DNA of 64,000 bases. Origin: Dyadobacter jejuensis. Lineage in GTDB: Bacteria > Bacteroidota > Bacteroidia > Cytophagales > Spirosomataceae. The stretch's first letter is position 1, and the number at the start of each line of letters is the position of its first letter. Positions 7,003 through 16,426 of the stretch are shown here, piece by piece. Where the stretch lies: the NCBI RefSeq assembly GCF_003149085.1, contig NZ_QGDT01000016.1, positions 1 through 64,000 on the forward strand, in the 5' to 3' direction. The translations under genes were made by a program, and so were the position numbers. Below the pieces are notes generated by a model. That model ran no database searches, was not told the origin of the DNA, and saw only the letters and a program-made list of their open reading frames with translations.

Positions 7003-10000
7003 CTAGGGCTTAAATACTCTCTGTACCTGGTTGAGGTCACCATTCTCGATACGGATCAGATAGATTCCCGACGACATAGCCGAGAAATCGAGTTCGCTAA
7101 ATGCTTCCCGAGTAGTCTTCTTTTTCAATACCACGCCTCTCGTATCGAGCAGCTGTATGGTAGCGCCCTCTCCCACAATCGTGTTGGTGATTTCTATTAA
7201 ACATTTTTGTTCGATTAGGGTAGGGTATACCTTCACCCATTCGGTTACTGGAGGTTCTACACCCAAAATGGGGTCTACCTGTACCCGAGCGGTCCCTTTT
7301 CCTAAGCCAGTTCCGCAGCCATTACTTACGGTAGTAATAGCATATGTGGTGGTTTTGGCAGGGGCCACTTCTATACTATAAGGAGTAGTGGTAGCCGTAT
7401 AAAGACTGTCGGTACTGCCGTTGTTGACATAAAACTGCCAGGGTCCTATTCCCGTGAGGGCCACATTCAATTGGGCCTTATCGCCGATGACGATCGTCTG
7501 GTTACCCGTTATTGTAGCAGTAGGAATCGGATTGATTTTTAATGTAATCTCACTGATGGTTCCTGGCTGGGTGAATTCAGGGTTGGGATTCTCACTGGCT
7601 ACCCGTACATAATAGGTACCTCCTTGGGTACTATCGGGTATGGTGGCCACTATCGACGAACCTGTTACCAAGGAAGGGATTGAATAGAAGGTGCTATCCC
7701 AAGTGGAAGTGCTGAGTTGTACGACCATTTTGCTGTCGGTAGGGAAGTCGCCAGATTTTTGGAAAAGAATCTGGAAATCGCCTCCTGCACAGGCCTCTGC
7801 CACCGACGGGTTGCCCGTGGTGATGGTGGGAACCAGTACATTGACAATGGCTACCCCCAATTGAATCCCCTTACCACAGGCATTGGAGACTTCGGTAACC
7901 GAATAGGTGGTGGTAACGGCCGGTTGAACGGGTACTTGAGTCGTGGACGTTGTAGAGGTTCCTGTCGTTCCGTCCGAAAGGGTATAGCTCCAGGGACCAT
8001 CGCTGGTGAAGGCCAGTTTGACCGAAGCGGTTTCACCAAATTTGATGGTAGAGTTTCCTGAAATCGTTGCGGACGGGAAAGCCTTAATATGAATTTTGAT
8101 CTCTTCTTTCGGACTCTCACATCCATTTACTTGTCCTGTTTGGGTAACATAGAAAGAGTAATCCTCTACCTTCTCCGTAAAGGGAGTAAAGGGGTAGCCC
8201 TGCCATTCTCCGTCTACTGTGCGGTACCATTTTAGCGCATAACCAGTGGCGTCCAAAATAGGAGCGGTCTCGCCTTGGCAATAAGCCAGGGAAGTGGTGG
8301 TGGCGGGTTTGGGAGTGGTGTTGACTTGTACGTCTATTTTGGTCCTGTCACCGGCACAGCCGTTGAGGGTTTGTCCAACATAATACGATGTGGTTCCTCC
8401 TGTTTCCGTCGATGGAACGGGGGCCGTTGGGCTGGCGGTACCTCCAGTAGCTACTGTTCCAAACCAATCGAGGGTGGCCCCCGTTTGAGGAGTGGCTTGT
8501 AGGGCAACGGCCTTGTCGAACTGGCAATATACCAGGCTTGGCTGAGGCAAGACCGGTAAGGCAGGAAGTGGCTTGACGGTGATCGTTTTCGCTACCCGAG
8601 TAGCACTCTCACAATTTTTGGCACTTACCTGTACTGCATAATAGGTAACGTCACCAGGAGCTTTTAAGTTGACCGTTGGTGTGGCCGTTAATGCGGTACC
8701 TCCTGTTGCTGCCGTATACCAGGCAATGGTGTTGCCGGTGGTAGGTGTTGCAGCAAAAGAATAGGTCTTATCGGCTTTTTCTTGACAAAACTCCTCGCCA
8801 ATAACGGTGGCTGCCGTAGGTGTGGGGTTTATAACGACACTTACCAGGCTCCGTGGCCCTTCACAGACCAGGTTGGTGGTGCCAACTGGATAGGTGGTAT
8901 TTTGAGAAACATAATAATTGGTGGTTCCAGCAGTAGTCGTTGAGGGTACAGGGGTACTGCTCAGCGGGGTAGTGGCTGTGGCTGTCGGATACCAGCTGTA
9001 AGCGGCACCAGAAGGTGTAAGGGCCGTGGCTGTGGTTCCTACACAATATTCGATTTGCGGAGTTACGGTCGGTGCCAGCGGTGTATCTTTTATGACCACG
9101 TCAATTTTAAGACGTGGACTTTCGCAGGCATTGGTCGTCGTTTGACTTACATAATAGCTGGTGGTGCCTACGGTAGTCGTTGGCGGTACTGGAGCGCTAG
9201 CGAGAGCCGTAGTTGCTGTGGCGGTGCTGTACCATTTTAATGCGGTTCCGCTAGCAGTAAGTGCCGCTGCGGTGCTATTTTGGCATAGCGTAACGGTAGG
9301 CATGGTGGTGGTAGGAAGTACAGAGAGGGCCTTCGTCGTCACTATAATTTCTGCCTTTTCACTTTCACAACCATTGACCGTCTGGGTTACAAAATAACTC
9401 TTGACTCCGGCTACGGTAGTAGTTGGTACGGGTGCAGTGGTCGAAGAGGTCGTGGCTGTTGCGGTGCTGTACCATTTAAGTGCCGTACCCGTTGCTGTAA
9501 GAGCCGTAGCGGTTTCGTTTAAGCAATAGGGGGCAGGGGTACTAATTACCGGAACTGCCGTTTCTATGACTACTACATCTATTTTGGCCCGAGGACTTTC
9601 ACAGGGGCCGACCGTTTGCGTTACATAATAGCTTTTGGTTCCTACCACAGCAGTTGAGGGAACTGGAGCCGTAGCTGTTCCCGTTCCGCCGGTGGCCGTC
9701 GTATACCATTTAAGTGCGGTGCCAGTCGCAGTAAGTGCCGTTGCGGTTGCTCCCTTACAATAGGTGATATTGGCGACTGTCGGTGCTAATACCGCACAAG
9801 CGGACACGGTAACGGTGATCAGTGCTCTCGCACTTTCACAGCTACCTACTGTTTGAGTGACCCAGAAACTCTGCGTACCAGCTGCTGTGGTAGAGGGTGT
9901 CGGTGCGGTAGTGACCCCTGCACCTCCTGTGGCAGTAGTATACCATTTAAGTGCCGTACCCGTTGCCGTCAATGCTGCTGGGGTATCGCCGACGGTATAG

Positions 10001-12315
10001 GAAACATTGGCGACGGTGGGTGCTGCCGGCGGCACACAAGCGGACACGGTTACGGTGATGAGTGCTCTCGGGCTTTCACAGCTGCCTACTGTTTGGGTTA
10101 CCCAAAAACTCTGCGTGCCTGCGGCCGTGGTAGTGGGTGTCGGTGCGGTAGTGACCCCTGCACCTCCTGTGGCAGTAGTATACCATTTTAGTGCCGTACC
10201 CGTTGCCGTCAATGCTGCTGGGGTATCGCCGACGGTATAGGAAATATTGGCGACGGTGGGTGCTGCCGGCGGCACACAAGCGGACACGGTAACGGTGATA
10301 AGAGCTCTCGCACTTTCACAGCTGCCTACTGTTTGAGTGACCCAGAAACTCTGCGTACCTGCTGCCGTGGTAGTGGGTGTCGGTGCGGTAGCGACGCCTG
10401 CACCTCCTGTGGCAGTAGTATACCATTTTAGTGCTGTTCCAGTAGCGGTTAGTGCTGCTGGCGTGTCTCCAACTGTATAGTTTACATTGGCAACGGTGGG
10501 TGCTGCTGGCGGCACACAAGCGGACACGGTAACGGTGATAAGAGCTCTCGGACTTTCACAACTACCTACTGTTTGGGTTACCCAAAAACTCTGTGTACCT
10601 GCTGCCGTGGTAGTGGGTGTCGGTGCGGTAGTGACCCCTGTACCTCCTGTTGCAGTAGTATACCATTTAAGTGCCGTACCCGTAGCCGTCAATGCCGCTG
10701 GGGTATCGCCGACGGTATAGGAAACATTGGCGACGGTGGGTGCTGCTGGCGGCACACAAGCGGAGACGGTAACGGTGATCAGTGCTCTCGGGCTTTCACA
10801 GCTGCCTACTGTTTGGGTTACCCAGTAGCTCTGAGTGCCTGCCGCCGTTGTAGTGGGTACTGGCGCTGCTGCTAAGGCGGTTCCTCCTGTAGCTACGTCA
10901 TACCATTTTAGGGCTGTTCCAGTAGCCGTCAATGCTACTGGCGTATCTCCAACTGTATAGTTTACATTGGCAACTGTCGGTGCCGCTGGTGGTGTACAAG
11001 CCGCGACTGTCACGGTAATGAGTGCTCTCGGGCTTTCACAGCCTCCAACGGTTTGTGTTACCCAGTAGCTCTGAGTGCCTGCCGCCGTTGCGGTGGGTAC
11101 TGGCGCTGCTGCTAAGGCGGTTCCTCCTGTAGCTACGTCATACCATTTTAGTGCTGTTCCAGTAGCCGTCAATGCTACTGGCGTATCTCCAACCGTATAG
11201 TTTACATTGGCAACTGTAGGAGCTGCTGGCGGTGTACAAGCCGCGACTGTCACGGTAATGAGTGCTCTCGGGCTTTCACAGCCTCCAACGGTTTGTGTTA
11301 CCCAGTAGCTCTGAGTGCCTGCCGCCGTTGTTGTGGGTACTGGCGCTGCTGCTAAGGCGGTTCCTCCTGTAGCTACGTCATACCATTTTAGGGCTGTTCC
11401 AGTAGCGGTCAGTGCTACTGGCGTGTCTCCAACTGTATAGTTTACATTGGCAACGGTGGGTGCTGCTGGTGGTGTACAAGCCGCGACTGTCACGGTGATG
11501 AGTGCTCTCGGGCTTTCACAGCCCCCAACGGTTTGAGTGACCCAGTAGCTCTGAGTGCCTGCGGCCGTTGTGGTGGGTACTGGTGCTGCTGCTAAGGCTG
11601 TTCCTCCTGTAGCCACGTCATACCATTTTAGTGCTGTTCCAGTAGCGGTCAGTGCTACTGGCGTATCTCCAACTGTATAGTTTACATTGGCAACTGTCGG
11701 TGCTGCTGGCGGGGCACAAGCGACTGTCACGGTAATGAGTGCTCTCGGGCTTTCGCAGCCTCCAACGGTTTGTGTTACCCAGTAGCTCTGAGTACCTGCT
11801 GCCGTTGCGGTGGGCACTGGCGCTGCTGCTAAGGCGGTTCCTCCTGTAGCCACGTCATACCATTGTAAGGCTGTTCCAGTAGCGGTCAATGCTACTGGGG
11901 TGTCTCCAACTGTATAGTTTACATTGGCGACTGTCGGTGCTGGCGGTAGGGCTGATATCGTAACTGCAGCACTCTCGGTACCCGTCACGGCGGGAGTGGC
12001 GCTAGTGATTCTAATTTTGTAGGCCGTACCTGCGGCGGCGGCGGCGGGAATGGTAGCAGTAATGGGTGTGCTAGTGCCAGAACCTATGGCCGTTGGGCTC
12101 GTAAAATCACCGGCATCATCGGAAAGTTCTACGGTATAGGTCGTTGAGGTAGGGAAAGTTCCGGTCGTTGCAAAGGCAACGGATACGGTGCTTCCTGCGC
12201 AAACTGCGCCCGGAGTAACGGTTCCAGTGGTGATAGTCTGTGCAAATGTGGTGGCCGCAAATAATACGAGCATCAGATTTACAAGAATATTTCTGGGGGT
12301 AAACAATTTTTTCAT
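7003..12315 (-). CDS. Giant secreted Ig-like repeat protein with T9SS C-terminal sorting domain
   Basis: This is a 1770-aa protein. An N-terminal signal peptide (ILVNLMLVLFAATTFA) is followed by an Ig-like module, then about 15 modules of ~80 residues of the Bacteroidota Ig-like type, each with pattern PTVANVNYTVGDTPVALTAT ... LKWYDVATGGTAL ... GTQSYWVTQTVGGCESPRA. The first nine or so, encoded near 9780-11970, are nearly identical; the later ones diverge. Two PKD-like segments precede the end. The last ~75 residues (VYPTLIEQKCLIEI...LLDTRGVVLKK...MSSGIYLIRI...VQRVFKP) are a type A T9SS sorting domain, so it should be exported by the gliding/Por system and displayed or released. It has no catalytic domain; an adhesin or structural surface role is inferred. 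Each repeat has a paired CESxRA cysteine. Confidence 0.85.
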   Translation of the reverse strand: MKKLFTPRNILVNLMLVLFAATTFAQTITTGTVTPGAVCAGSTVSVAFATTGTFPTSTTYTVELSDDAGDFTSPTAIGSGTSTPITATIPAAAAAGTAYKIRITSATPAVTGTESAAVTISALPPAPTVANVNYTVGDTPVALTATGTALQWYDVATGGTALAAAPVPTATAAGTQSYWVTQTVGGCESPRALITVTVACAPPAAPTVANVNYTVGDTPVALTATGTALKWYDVATGGTALAAAPVPTTTAAGTQSYWVTQTVGGCESPRALITVTVAACTPPAAPTVANVNYTVGDTPVALTATGTALKWYDVATGGTALAAAPVPTTTAAGTQSYWVTQTVGGCESPRALITVTVAACTPPAAPTVANVNYTVGDTPVALTATGTALKWYDVATGGTALAAAPVPTATAAGTQSYWVTQTVGGCESPRALITVTVAACTPPAAPTVANVNYTVGDTPVALTATGTALKWYDVATGGTALAAAPVPTTTAAGTQSYWVTQTVGSCESPRALITVTVSACVPPAAPTVANVSYTVGDTPAALTATGTALKWYTTATGGTGVTTAPTPTTTAAGTQSFWVTQTVGSCESPRALITVTVSACVPPAAPTVANVNYTVGDTPAALTATGTALKWYTTATGGAGVATAPTPTTTAAGTQSFWVTQTVGSCESARALITVTVSACVPPAAPTVANISYTVGDTPAALTATGTALKWYTTATGGAGVTTAPTPTTTAAGTQSFWVTQTVGSCESPRALITVTVSACVPPAAPTVANVSYTVGDTPAALTATGTALKWYTTATGGAGVTTAPTPSTTAAGTQSFWVTQTVGSCESARALITVTVSACAVLAPTVANITYCKGATATALTATGTALKWYTTATGGTGTATAPVPSTAVVGTKSYYVTQTVGPCESPRAKIDVVVIETAVPVISTPAPYCLNETATALTATGTALKWYSTATATTSSTTAPVPTTTVAGVKSYFVTQTVNGCESEKAEIIVTTKALSVLPTTTMPTVTLCQNSTAAALTASGTALKWYSTATATTALASAPVPPTTTVGTTSYYVSQTTTNACESPRLKIDVVIKDTPLAPTVTPQIEYCVGTTATALTPSGAAYSWYPTATATTPLSSTPVPSTTTAGTTNYYVSQNTTYPVGTTNLVCEGPRSLVSVVINPTPTAATVIGEEFCQEKADKTYSFAATPTTGNTIAWYTAATGGTALTATPTVNLKAPGDVTYYAVQVSAKNCESATRVAKTITVKPLPALPVLPQPSLVYCQFDKAVALQATPQTGATLDWFGTVATGGTASPTAPVPSTETGGTTSYYVGQTLNGCAGDRTKIDVQVNTTPKPATTTSLAYCQGETAPILDATGYALKWYRTVDGEWQGYPFTPFTEKVEDYSFYVTQTGQVNGCESPKEEIKIHIKAFPSATISGNSTIKFGETASVKLAFTSDGPWSYTLSDGTTGTSTTSTTQVPVQPAVTTTYSVTEVSNACGKGIQLGVAIVNVLVPTITTGNPSVAEACAGGDFQILFQKSGDFPTDSKMVVQLSTSTWDSTFYSIPSLVTGSSIVATIPDSTQGGTYYVRVASENPNPEFTQPGTISEITLKINPIPTATITGNQTIVIGDKAQLNVALTGIGPWQFYVNNGSTDSLYTATTTPYSIEVAPAKTTTYAITTVSNGCGTGLGKGTARVQVDPILGVEPPVTEWVKVYPTLIEQKCLIEITNTIVGEGATIQLLDTRGVVLKKKTTREAFSELDFSAMSSGIYLIRIENGDLNQVQRVFKP
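9780..11960. repeat. Near-identical 240-bp tandem coding repeats
   Basis: Within the 1770-aa gene a unit of exactly 240 bp (80 codons) recurs about nine times; phased copies begin near 10021, 10261, 10501, 10741, 10981, 11221 and 11461. Two subfamilies are visible: one coding KWYTTATGGAGVTTAPTP (about 9850-10720), another KWYDVATGGTALAAAPVP (about 10840-11880). Units within a subfamily differ by only a few bases, pointing to recent amplification or gene conversion. This stretch is prone to assembly collapse and copy-number change. Confidence 0.9.
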
Positions 12316-12387
12316 GTACAGGTTTATATTACTTTACCAGATTTCAGTTTAACGGTAAAGTTAGATATAATTTTCAAATACACGGAC

Positions 12388-15300
12388 TTAGGGTAGGATG
12401 CTTTTGTGATCGGTAATAGAGGCATAGACCGTATCTTGAATTCTACGTCTAATTTTATGGGTGTTAATTTGGTTGTTTCTGGCTGAGGGATATACCCGGT
12501 TAGAAAGGAAAATAAATGTCAAATCTTCATCTGGATCCATCCATACCATGGTTCCTGTAAATCCGCTGTGGCCAAAGGAGTTGGGCGAAACCATGTCAGA
12601 AACGTAGGAGCTATTGCCGGAGCTAGGCACTTTATCCCAGCCTAAGCCGCGATGATGGGCTTCATCGTATAGCCTACTGAAATAGGGTACCGTTTCTTTT
12701 TCGAATATTTTTTTATCGCCATACTGTCCTTTCCATAGGTTCATCTGGCAGAGGATAGCCAGGTCTTGAGCCGTACCAAATAGCCCTGCATGACCAGATA
12801 CTCCCCCTACCTCGGCGGCCATTTGATCGTGAACGGTGCCTTGAAGGAGCTGGTTTCGATAATGATGATCGAGCTCGGTAGGGGCTATTTGATCGGACGA
12901 AAACTGGTTAAGTGGATTGAATACGAGTCGTTTAAGGCCTAAAGGTGCGTAGATATGGTCGTTAACAAATTGGTCCATGGGGGCTTTTGTGATCCTTTCC
13001 ACTACCTTTTGAAGGGTTAGGAACCCTAGGTCGCTATACAAAAAACCATATTGGCCCGATCGTAGCCTTTTGGTGTTTAGCGGGGATTCGACAACCCACT
13101 TCCAAACCGAATCCTTGATAGCCGCTTTGGCATAGAGCTTGGGGGCGATGCGTAAGGAATAAACCGAATCGGGCTGGGAGCTATAGTACTCAGGCAAAAG
13201 TCCTCCTCCTTTGGTTTTGGTCCTATTCCACAGGGTGGGGTAAAACGATAGGAGTCCTGACTGGTGCAGCAGCAGGTTTCTAATGGTGATTTTTTCTTTG
13301 TTGGTTCCGATTAGCTCGGGTAGATAGTACGATGCACGCTGGTCGAGGTCTATTCGCTTTTGGTCATACAAAAGCATAATGGCCTGGAGGGTTGCCGTAA
13401 CTTTGGTTAGCGAGGCTAAGTCATATAAAGTTTGATCGTTAACCTTGTCTGTTGTGCGATAGTCCAAGGTGCCAAATTGACGGTTGTATACGATCTTTCC
13501 TTGACGAGCCACCAAAATCTGACAACCAGGAAAAGCCTTTTGGCTGATACCGTCCTGGGCTATGGATTCGATTTTTTGAAGCGTTTTGGAACTCATTCCT
13601 ACCTTTTCTGGGTGGGACGATGCCATTAAGTTTTCGCTAGTTGTATGCATCTTGATCCCTGTTCCCGCCTTGAAAGCATGGGTAGAGACCGGTAGCAAGC
13701 CCTTGGTAGGGGTTTCTCCAAATAACATTTGAGGAACAATTTCGAGTTGTTCAGCGCCACCGGCATTGGCGCATAAAAGGGCATCTACTTCTGGGAAGTA
13801 AGAAAGGCTATAGGCGGGGCCAAATACACAAAGTACCACCTTTTTGCCCTGGCCTTTTAATTGAGAAATAAAGGATACCGCTTTAGGGTTTACCCGGTAG
13901 TTGCGATTAGGCCGGCTGGAAAGTCCTTGTACCCCCACAATCACGGTCTTATAAGGTGCCAAATGGTCGAGCATTTCTGCGATTTCTTGCTGGGACCCTG
14001 GGCCATCATAGAAATTGTACCGGGGTATGGGGCTGATGGAGGTCACGCTCTCGTTGAAGGTAGAAGAGAGACTTCTTTCGCCAATAGAGACTACGGCTAA
14101 CTCTTCCTTTTGGTCTACCGGAAGGGGGAGAAGCTCTTCGTCGTTTTTCACTAAGGTGATCGACGCCTCACAAAGGGCTTTATATAGTGCCTGGCTGCTC
14201 TCCTGATTGAGATCGGCATACAAACCATCGATTTTTATAGGCTCGTAGTGATTTAGTCCCGCCCAATATTTACCCTGTAAGATTCTTTTAACCTTATCAT
14301 CAATTATTTTTTCACTGATTTCTTTTTTAGAAATCGCTTGTTTTATTCTTGCAATAGTTTCCCCCACATTTTCGGGGAATAGGAGTACGTCGTTACCAGC
14401 GATAAGGGCTTTAAGGTTAATTTCGGGGGCTTTTCCCGTTTTCGCTACGCCTCGCATATTCATGGCATCGGTAAATACAAGACCACGAAAGCCCATCTCT
14501 TTCCGGAGTAGGCCATTGATCACCTTGGTCGACAAGGAGCTGGGAAGCTGAGGGGTATTGTCCAAAACGGGTACATATAAATGGCCGCTTAATACTCCCA
14601 TAAGGCTGTCGGCGATCAATCTTCTATAGGGATAGAGGTCTGTCTCTTTGAGCTGTTCGCTAGAGTGGGTGAGTACGGGTAAGGTATAGTGAGAGTCGGT
14701 TCCGGTGTCGCCATGGCCAGGGAAGTGCTTGGCGGTGGCGATTACCCTTTCCTTTTGCAGCCCCTTCATATAGGCCACTGCCTTGCGACTTACATTGTCC
14801 CGGTCTTCGCCAAATGAGCGAACGCCTATTACCGGATTGTTGGGGTTACTATTGATGTCGGAAACTGGGGCGAAATTAATATGGGTCCCCAAGCGCTTAC
14901 ATTGACGACCTATGTCCTCCCCCATCTGATAGATGAGTTCGTCGTCCTGAATAGCGCCTAACACCATTTGTTTGGGGTAAGATATAGTGCTGTCTAAGCG
15001 CATCCCCAAGCCCCACTCGGCATCGATTCCTATAAATAAGGGGACTTTTGATTCGGATTGATAACGATTGGTCAGGCGCGCCTGACTAATAGGTCCCCCT
15101 TGAAAGAAAATTAAGCCTCCTAAATGGTATTCATTAATCAGTTTGTCGATATAATTGTAATGTCGGTTATCGCGGTTCGAATAGGTGGCGACCATAAATA
15201 ACTGGCCGATTTTTTCATCCAAGGAAAGGGAGGAAAGGGTACTATCCACCCATTCGGCCTCGGGTAATACCAAGATCGGACCATTGCTTTTTTTTGCCTT

Positions 15301-15456
15301 GACCACAGCCGGAGCTGCCACCTTTTTCTTTGTCTCGTGGGGCACACCTATCTTGTTGTTGATAAGCATGAGTGCTCCGGTTACGGCTGGGCAAAGTACA
15401 ATGAGTGCCAGTACCGTAAGCGACGCAAACGAGCGTTTTTTTAACCAAAATTTCAT
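12388..15456 (-). CDS. GH3 beta-N-acetylhexosaminidase fused to a serine beta-lactamase/esterase domain
   Basis: This 1022-aa exported enzyme begins with a signal anchor (ASLTVLALIVLCPAVTGALM). Residues ~70-400 are a GH3 NagZ-type domain with KHFPGHGDTGTDSHYTLP at 243-260 and the catalytic Asp of FTDAMNM at 330; then comes a GH3 C-terminal domain. Residues ~615-1010 form a class C beta-lactamase/penicillin-binding-like domain with SLTK (682-685), YSD (807-809) and HSGFTG (963-968). NagZ domains release N-acetylglucosamine from peptidoglycan fragments; the serine domain might act on peptide or ester bonds, so the fusion could trim muropeptides in the periplasm. This fusion is known across Bacteroidota. 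Confidence 0.9.
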   Translation of the reverse strand: MKFWLKKRSFASLTVLALIVLCPAVTGALMLINNKIGVPHETKKKVAAPAVVKAKKSNGPILVLPEAEWVDSTLSSLSLDEKIGQLFMVATYSNRDNRHYNYIDKLINEYHLGGLIFFQGGPISQARLTNRYQSESKVPLFIGIDAEWGLGMRLDSTISYPKQMVLGAIQDDELIYQMGEDIGRQCKRLGTHINFAPVSDINSNPNNPVIGVRSFGEDRDNVSRKAVAYMKGLQKERVIATAKHFPGHGDTGTDSHYTLPVLTHSSEQLKETDLYPYRRLIADSLMGVLSGHLYVPVLDNTPQLPSSLSTKVINGLLRKEMGFRGLVFTDAMNMRGVAKTGKAPEINLKALIAGNDVLLFPENVGETIARIKQAISKKEISEKIIDDKVKRILQGKYWAGLNHYEPIKIDGLYADLNQESSQALYKALCEASITLVKNDEELLPLPVDQKEELAVVSIGERSLSSTFNESVTSISPIPRYNFYDGPGSQQEIAEMLDHLAPYKTVIVGVQGLSSRPNRNYRVNPKAVSFISQLKGQGKKVVLCVFGPAYSLSYFPEVDALLCANAGGAEQLEIVPQMLFGETPTKGLLPVSTHAFKAGTGIKMHTTSENLMASSHPEKVGMSSKTLQKIESIAQDGISQKAFPGCQILVARQGKIVYNRQFGTLDYRTTDKVNDQTLYDLASLTKVTATLQAIMLLYDQKRIDLDQRASYYLPELIGTNKEKITIRNLLLHQSGLLSFYPTLWNRTKTKGGGLLPEYYSSQPDSVYSLRIAPKLYAKAAIKDSVWKWVVESPLNTKRLRSGQYGFLYSDLGFLTLQKVVERITKAPMDQFVNDHIYAPLGLKRLVFNPLNQFSSDQIAPTELDHHYRNQLLQGTVHDQMAAEVGGVSGHAGLFGTAQDLAILCQMNLWKGQYGDKKIFEKETVPYFSRLYDEAHHRGLGWDKVPSSGNSSYVSDMVSPNSFGHSGFTGTMVWMDPDEDLTFIFLSNRVYPSARNNQINTHKIRRRIQDTVYASITDHKSILP

Positions 15457-15626
15457 ATGCTCTTGTATTTATTGAGCGTGGGTAACTATGAATTAAACGT
15501 TGAGAAGTTTAATAAGTAACATAGTGTCTTAAAATTGCTGTTCTACAATAATAACCATTTTTTATAGGAAAAAACTCCTGAAAGGGGCCTTTTAAGCTAA
15601 TTCTAATAAATAGAGCTCCCCCTTAC
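15457..15626. other. Intergenic region, no gene seen
   Basis: These 170 bp separate the minus-strand GH3/beta-lactamase gene from the GldA-like gene. It is AT-rich and should contain the promoter of the GH3 gene. No hairpin with T-run or open frame is evident. Confidence 0.4.
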
Positions 15627-16346
15627 TTAGGTCTCAATACTTCGGGTAAGAGAAGCAAAGACTGCTTCGAGAGACTGCCCCGACTGCCTCAGGTTGTCTA
15701 ACGTGTCGTCCACAACGAGCCGTCCCTGGCTGATGAGGATCACACGGTCGCAAAGGGCCTCCACCTCTTGCAATATATGTGTCGAAAAAAGGATGGTCTT
15801 CTGTTGGCCCACTCGGCGTATAAGCTCTCTGATTTCGAGTATCTGATTGGGATCCAGCCCTGTAGTGGGTTCGTCCAGTATGAGCACTTCGGGGTCGTGT
15901 AGCAAGGCTTGTGCAAGGCCGACCCGTTGGCGGTAACCCTTAGAGAGTTGACCTATTTTTTTTCCTTTTTCGGAGAGCAATCCACATTCCTCCATGACCT
16001 GCAGGCTGCGTTGGGCCAATAGATCCCCTTTGAGCCCGTTGAGTTTTCCCGAAAATTCTAAAAATTCTTTAACATATAAATCCAGATACAGCGGGTTGTG
16101 TTCTGGAAGGTACCCTATCTTACTTTTTGCTTGTAGCGCCTCTATACTGAGGTCATGACCGGCCACGATGGCCGACCCCGAGGTAGGGCTCAGGTACCCC
16201 GTAAGGATTTTCATGGTCGTGGACTTACCCGCTCCATTCGGCCCTAAAAAACCAACTATTTCGCCTTTGGATAGGGAAAATGATAAACCGTCTATGGCCT
16301 TTTGGGCGCCGTAATATTTGGTTAGCTGATGAACTTGTAAGGACAT
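15627..16346 (-). CDS. gldA: GldA-like ABC transporter ATP-binding protein
   Basis: This 239-aa ABC ATPase has Walker A GPNGAGKST at ~37-45, signature LSKGYRQRVGLAQALL and Walker B VLILDEPTTGLD. The stretch IGYLPEHNPLYLDLYVKEFL is the hallmark of GldA, the ATPase of the GldAFG complex needed for gliding in Flavobacterium. It is about 60 residues shorter than typical GldA, having only a brief tail (LDNLRQSGQSLEAVFASLTR). gldF and gldG are not adjacent, which is usual in Cytophagales. The GldA assignment is therefore good at family level; a role in gliding is inferred. Confidence 0.8.
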   Translation of the reverse strand: MSLQVHQLTKYYGAQKAIDGLSFSLSKGEIVGFLGPNGAGKSTTMKILTGYLSPTSGSAIVAGHDLSIEALQAKSKIGYLPEHNPLYLDLYVKEFLEFSGKLNGLKGDLLAQRSLQVMEECGLLSEKGKKIGQLSKGYRQRVGLAQALLHDPEVLILDEPTTGLDPNQILEIRELIRRVGQQKTILFSTHILQEVEALCDRVILISQGRLVVDDTLDNLRQSGQSLEAVFASLTRSIET

Positions 16347-16426
16347 TTTCAGGCAAAATTATATTTTGTGAAAGCAGGAATTCGCTCGATGCATTCCCCT
16401 GCTTCCACAAAGTACCTGTTTTAAAG

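Noticed and set aside
9853-10720. Cysteine-rich plus-strand frames over the Ig repeats
   Set aside because: Antisense shadows of the 240-bp coding repeats of the 1770-aa gene.
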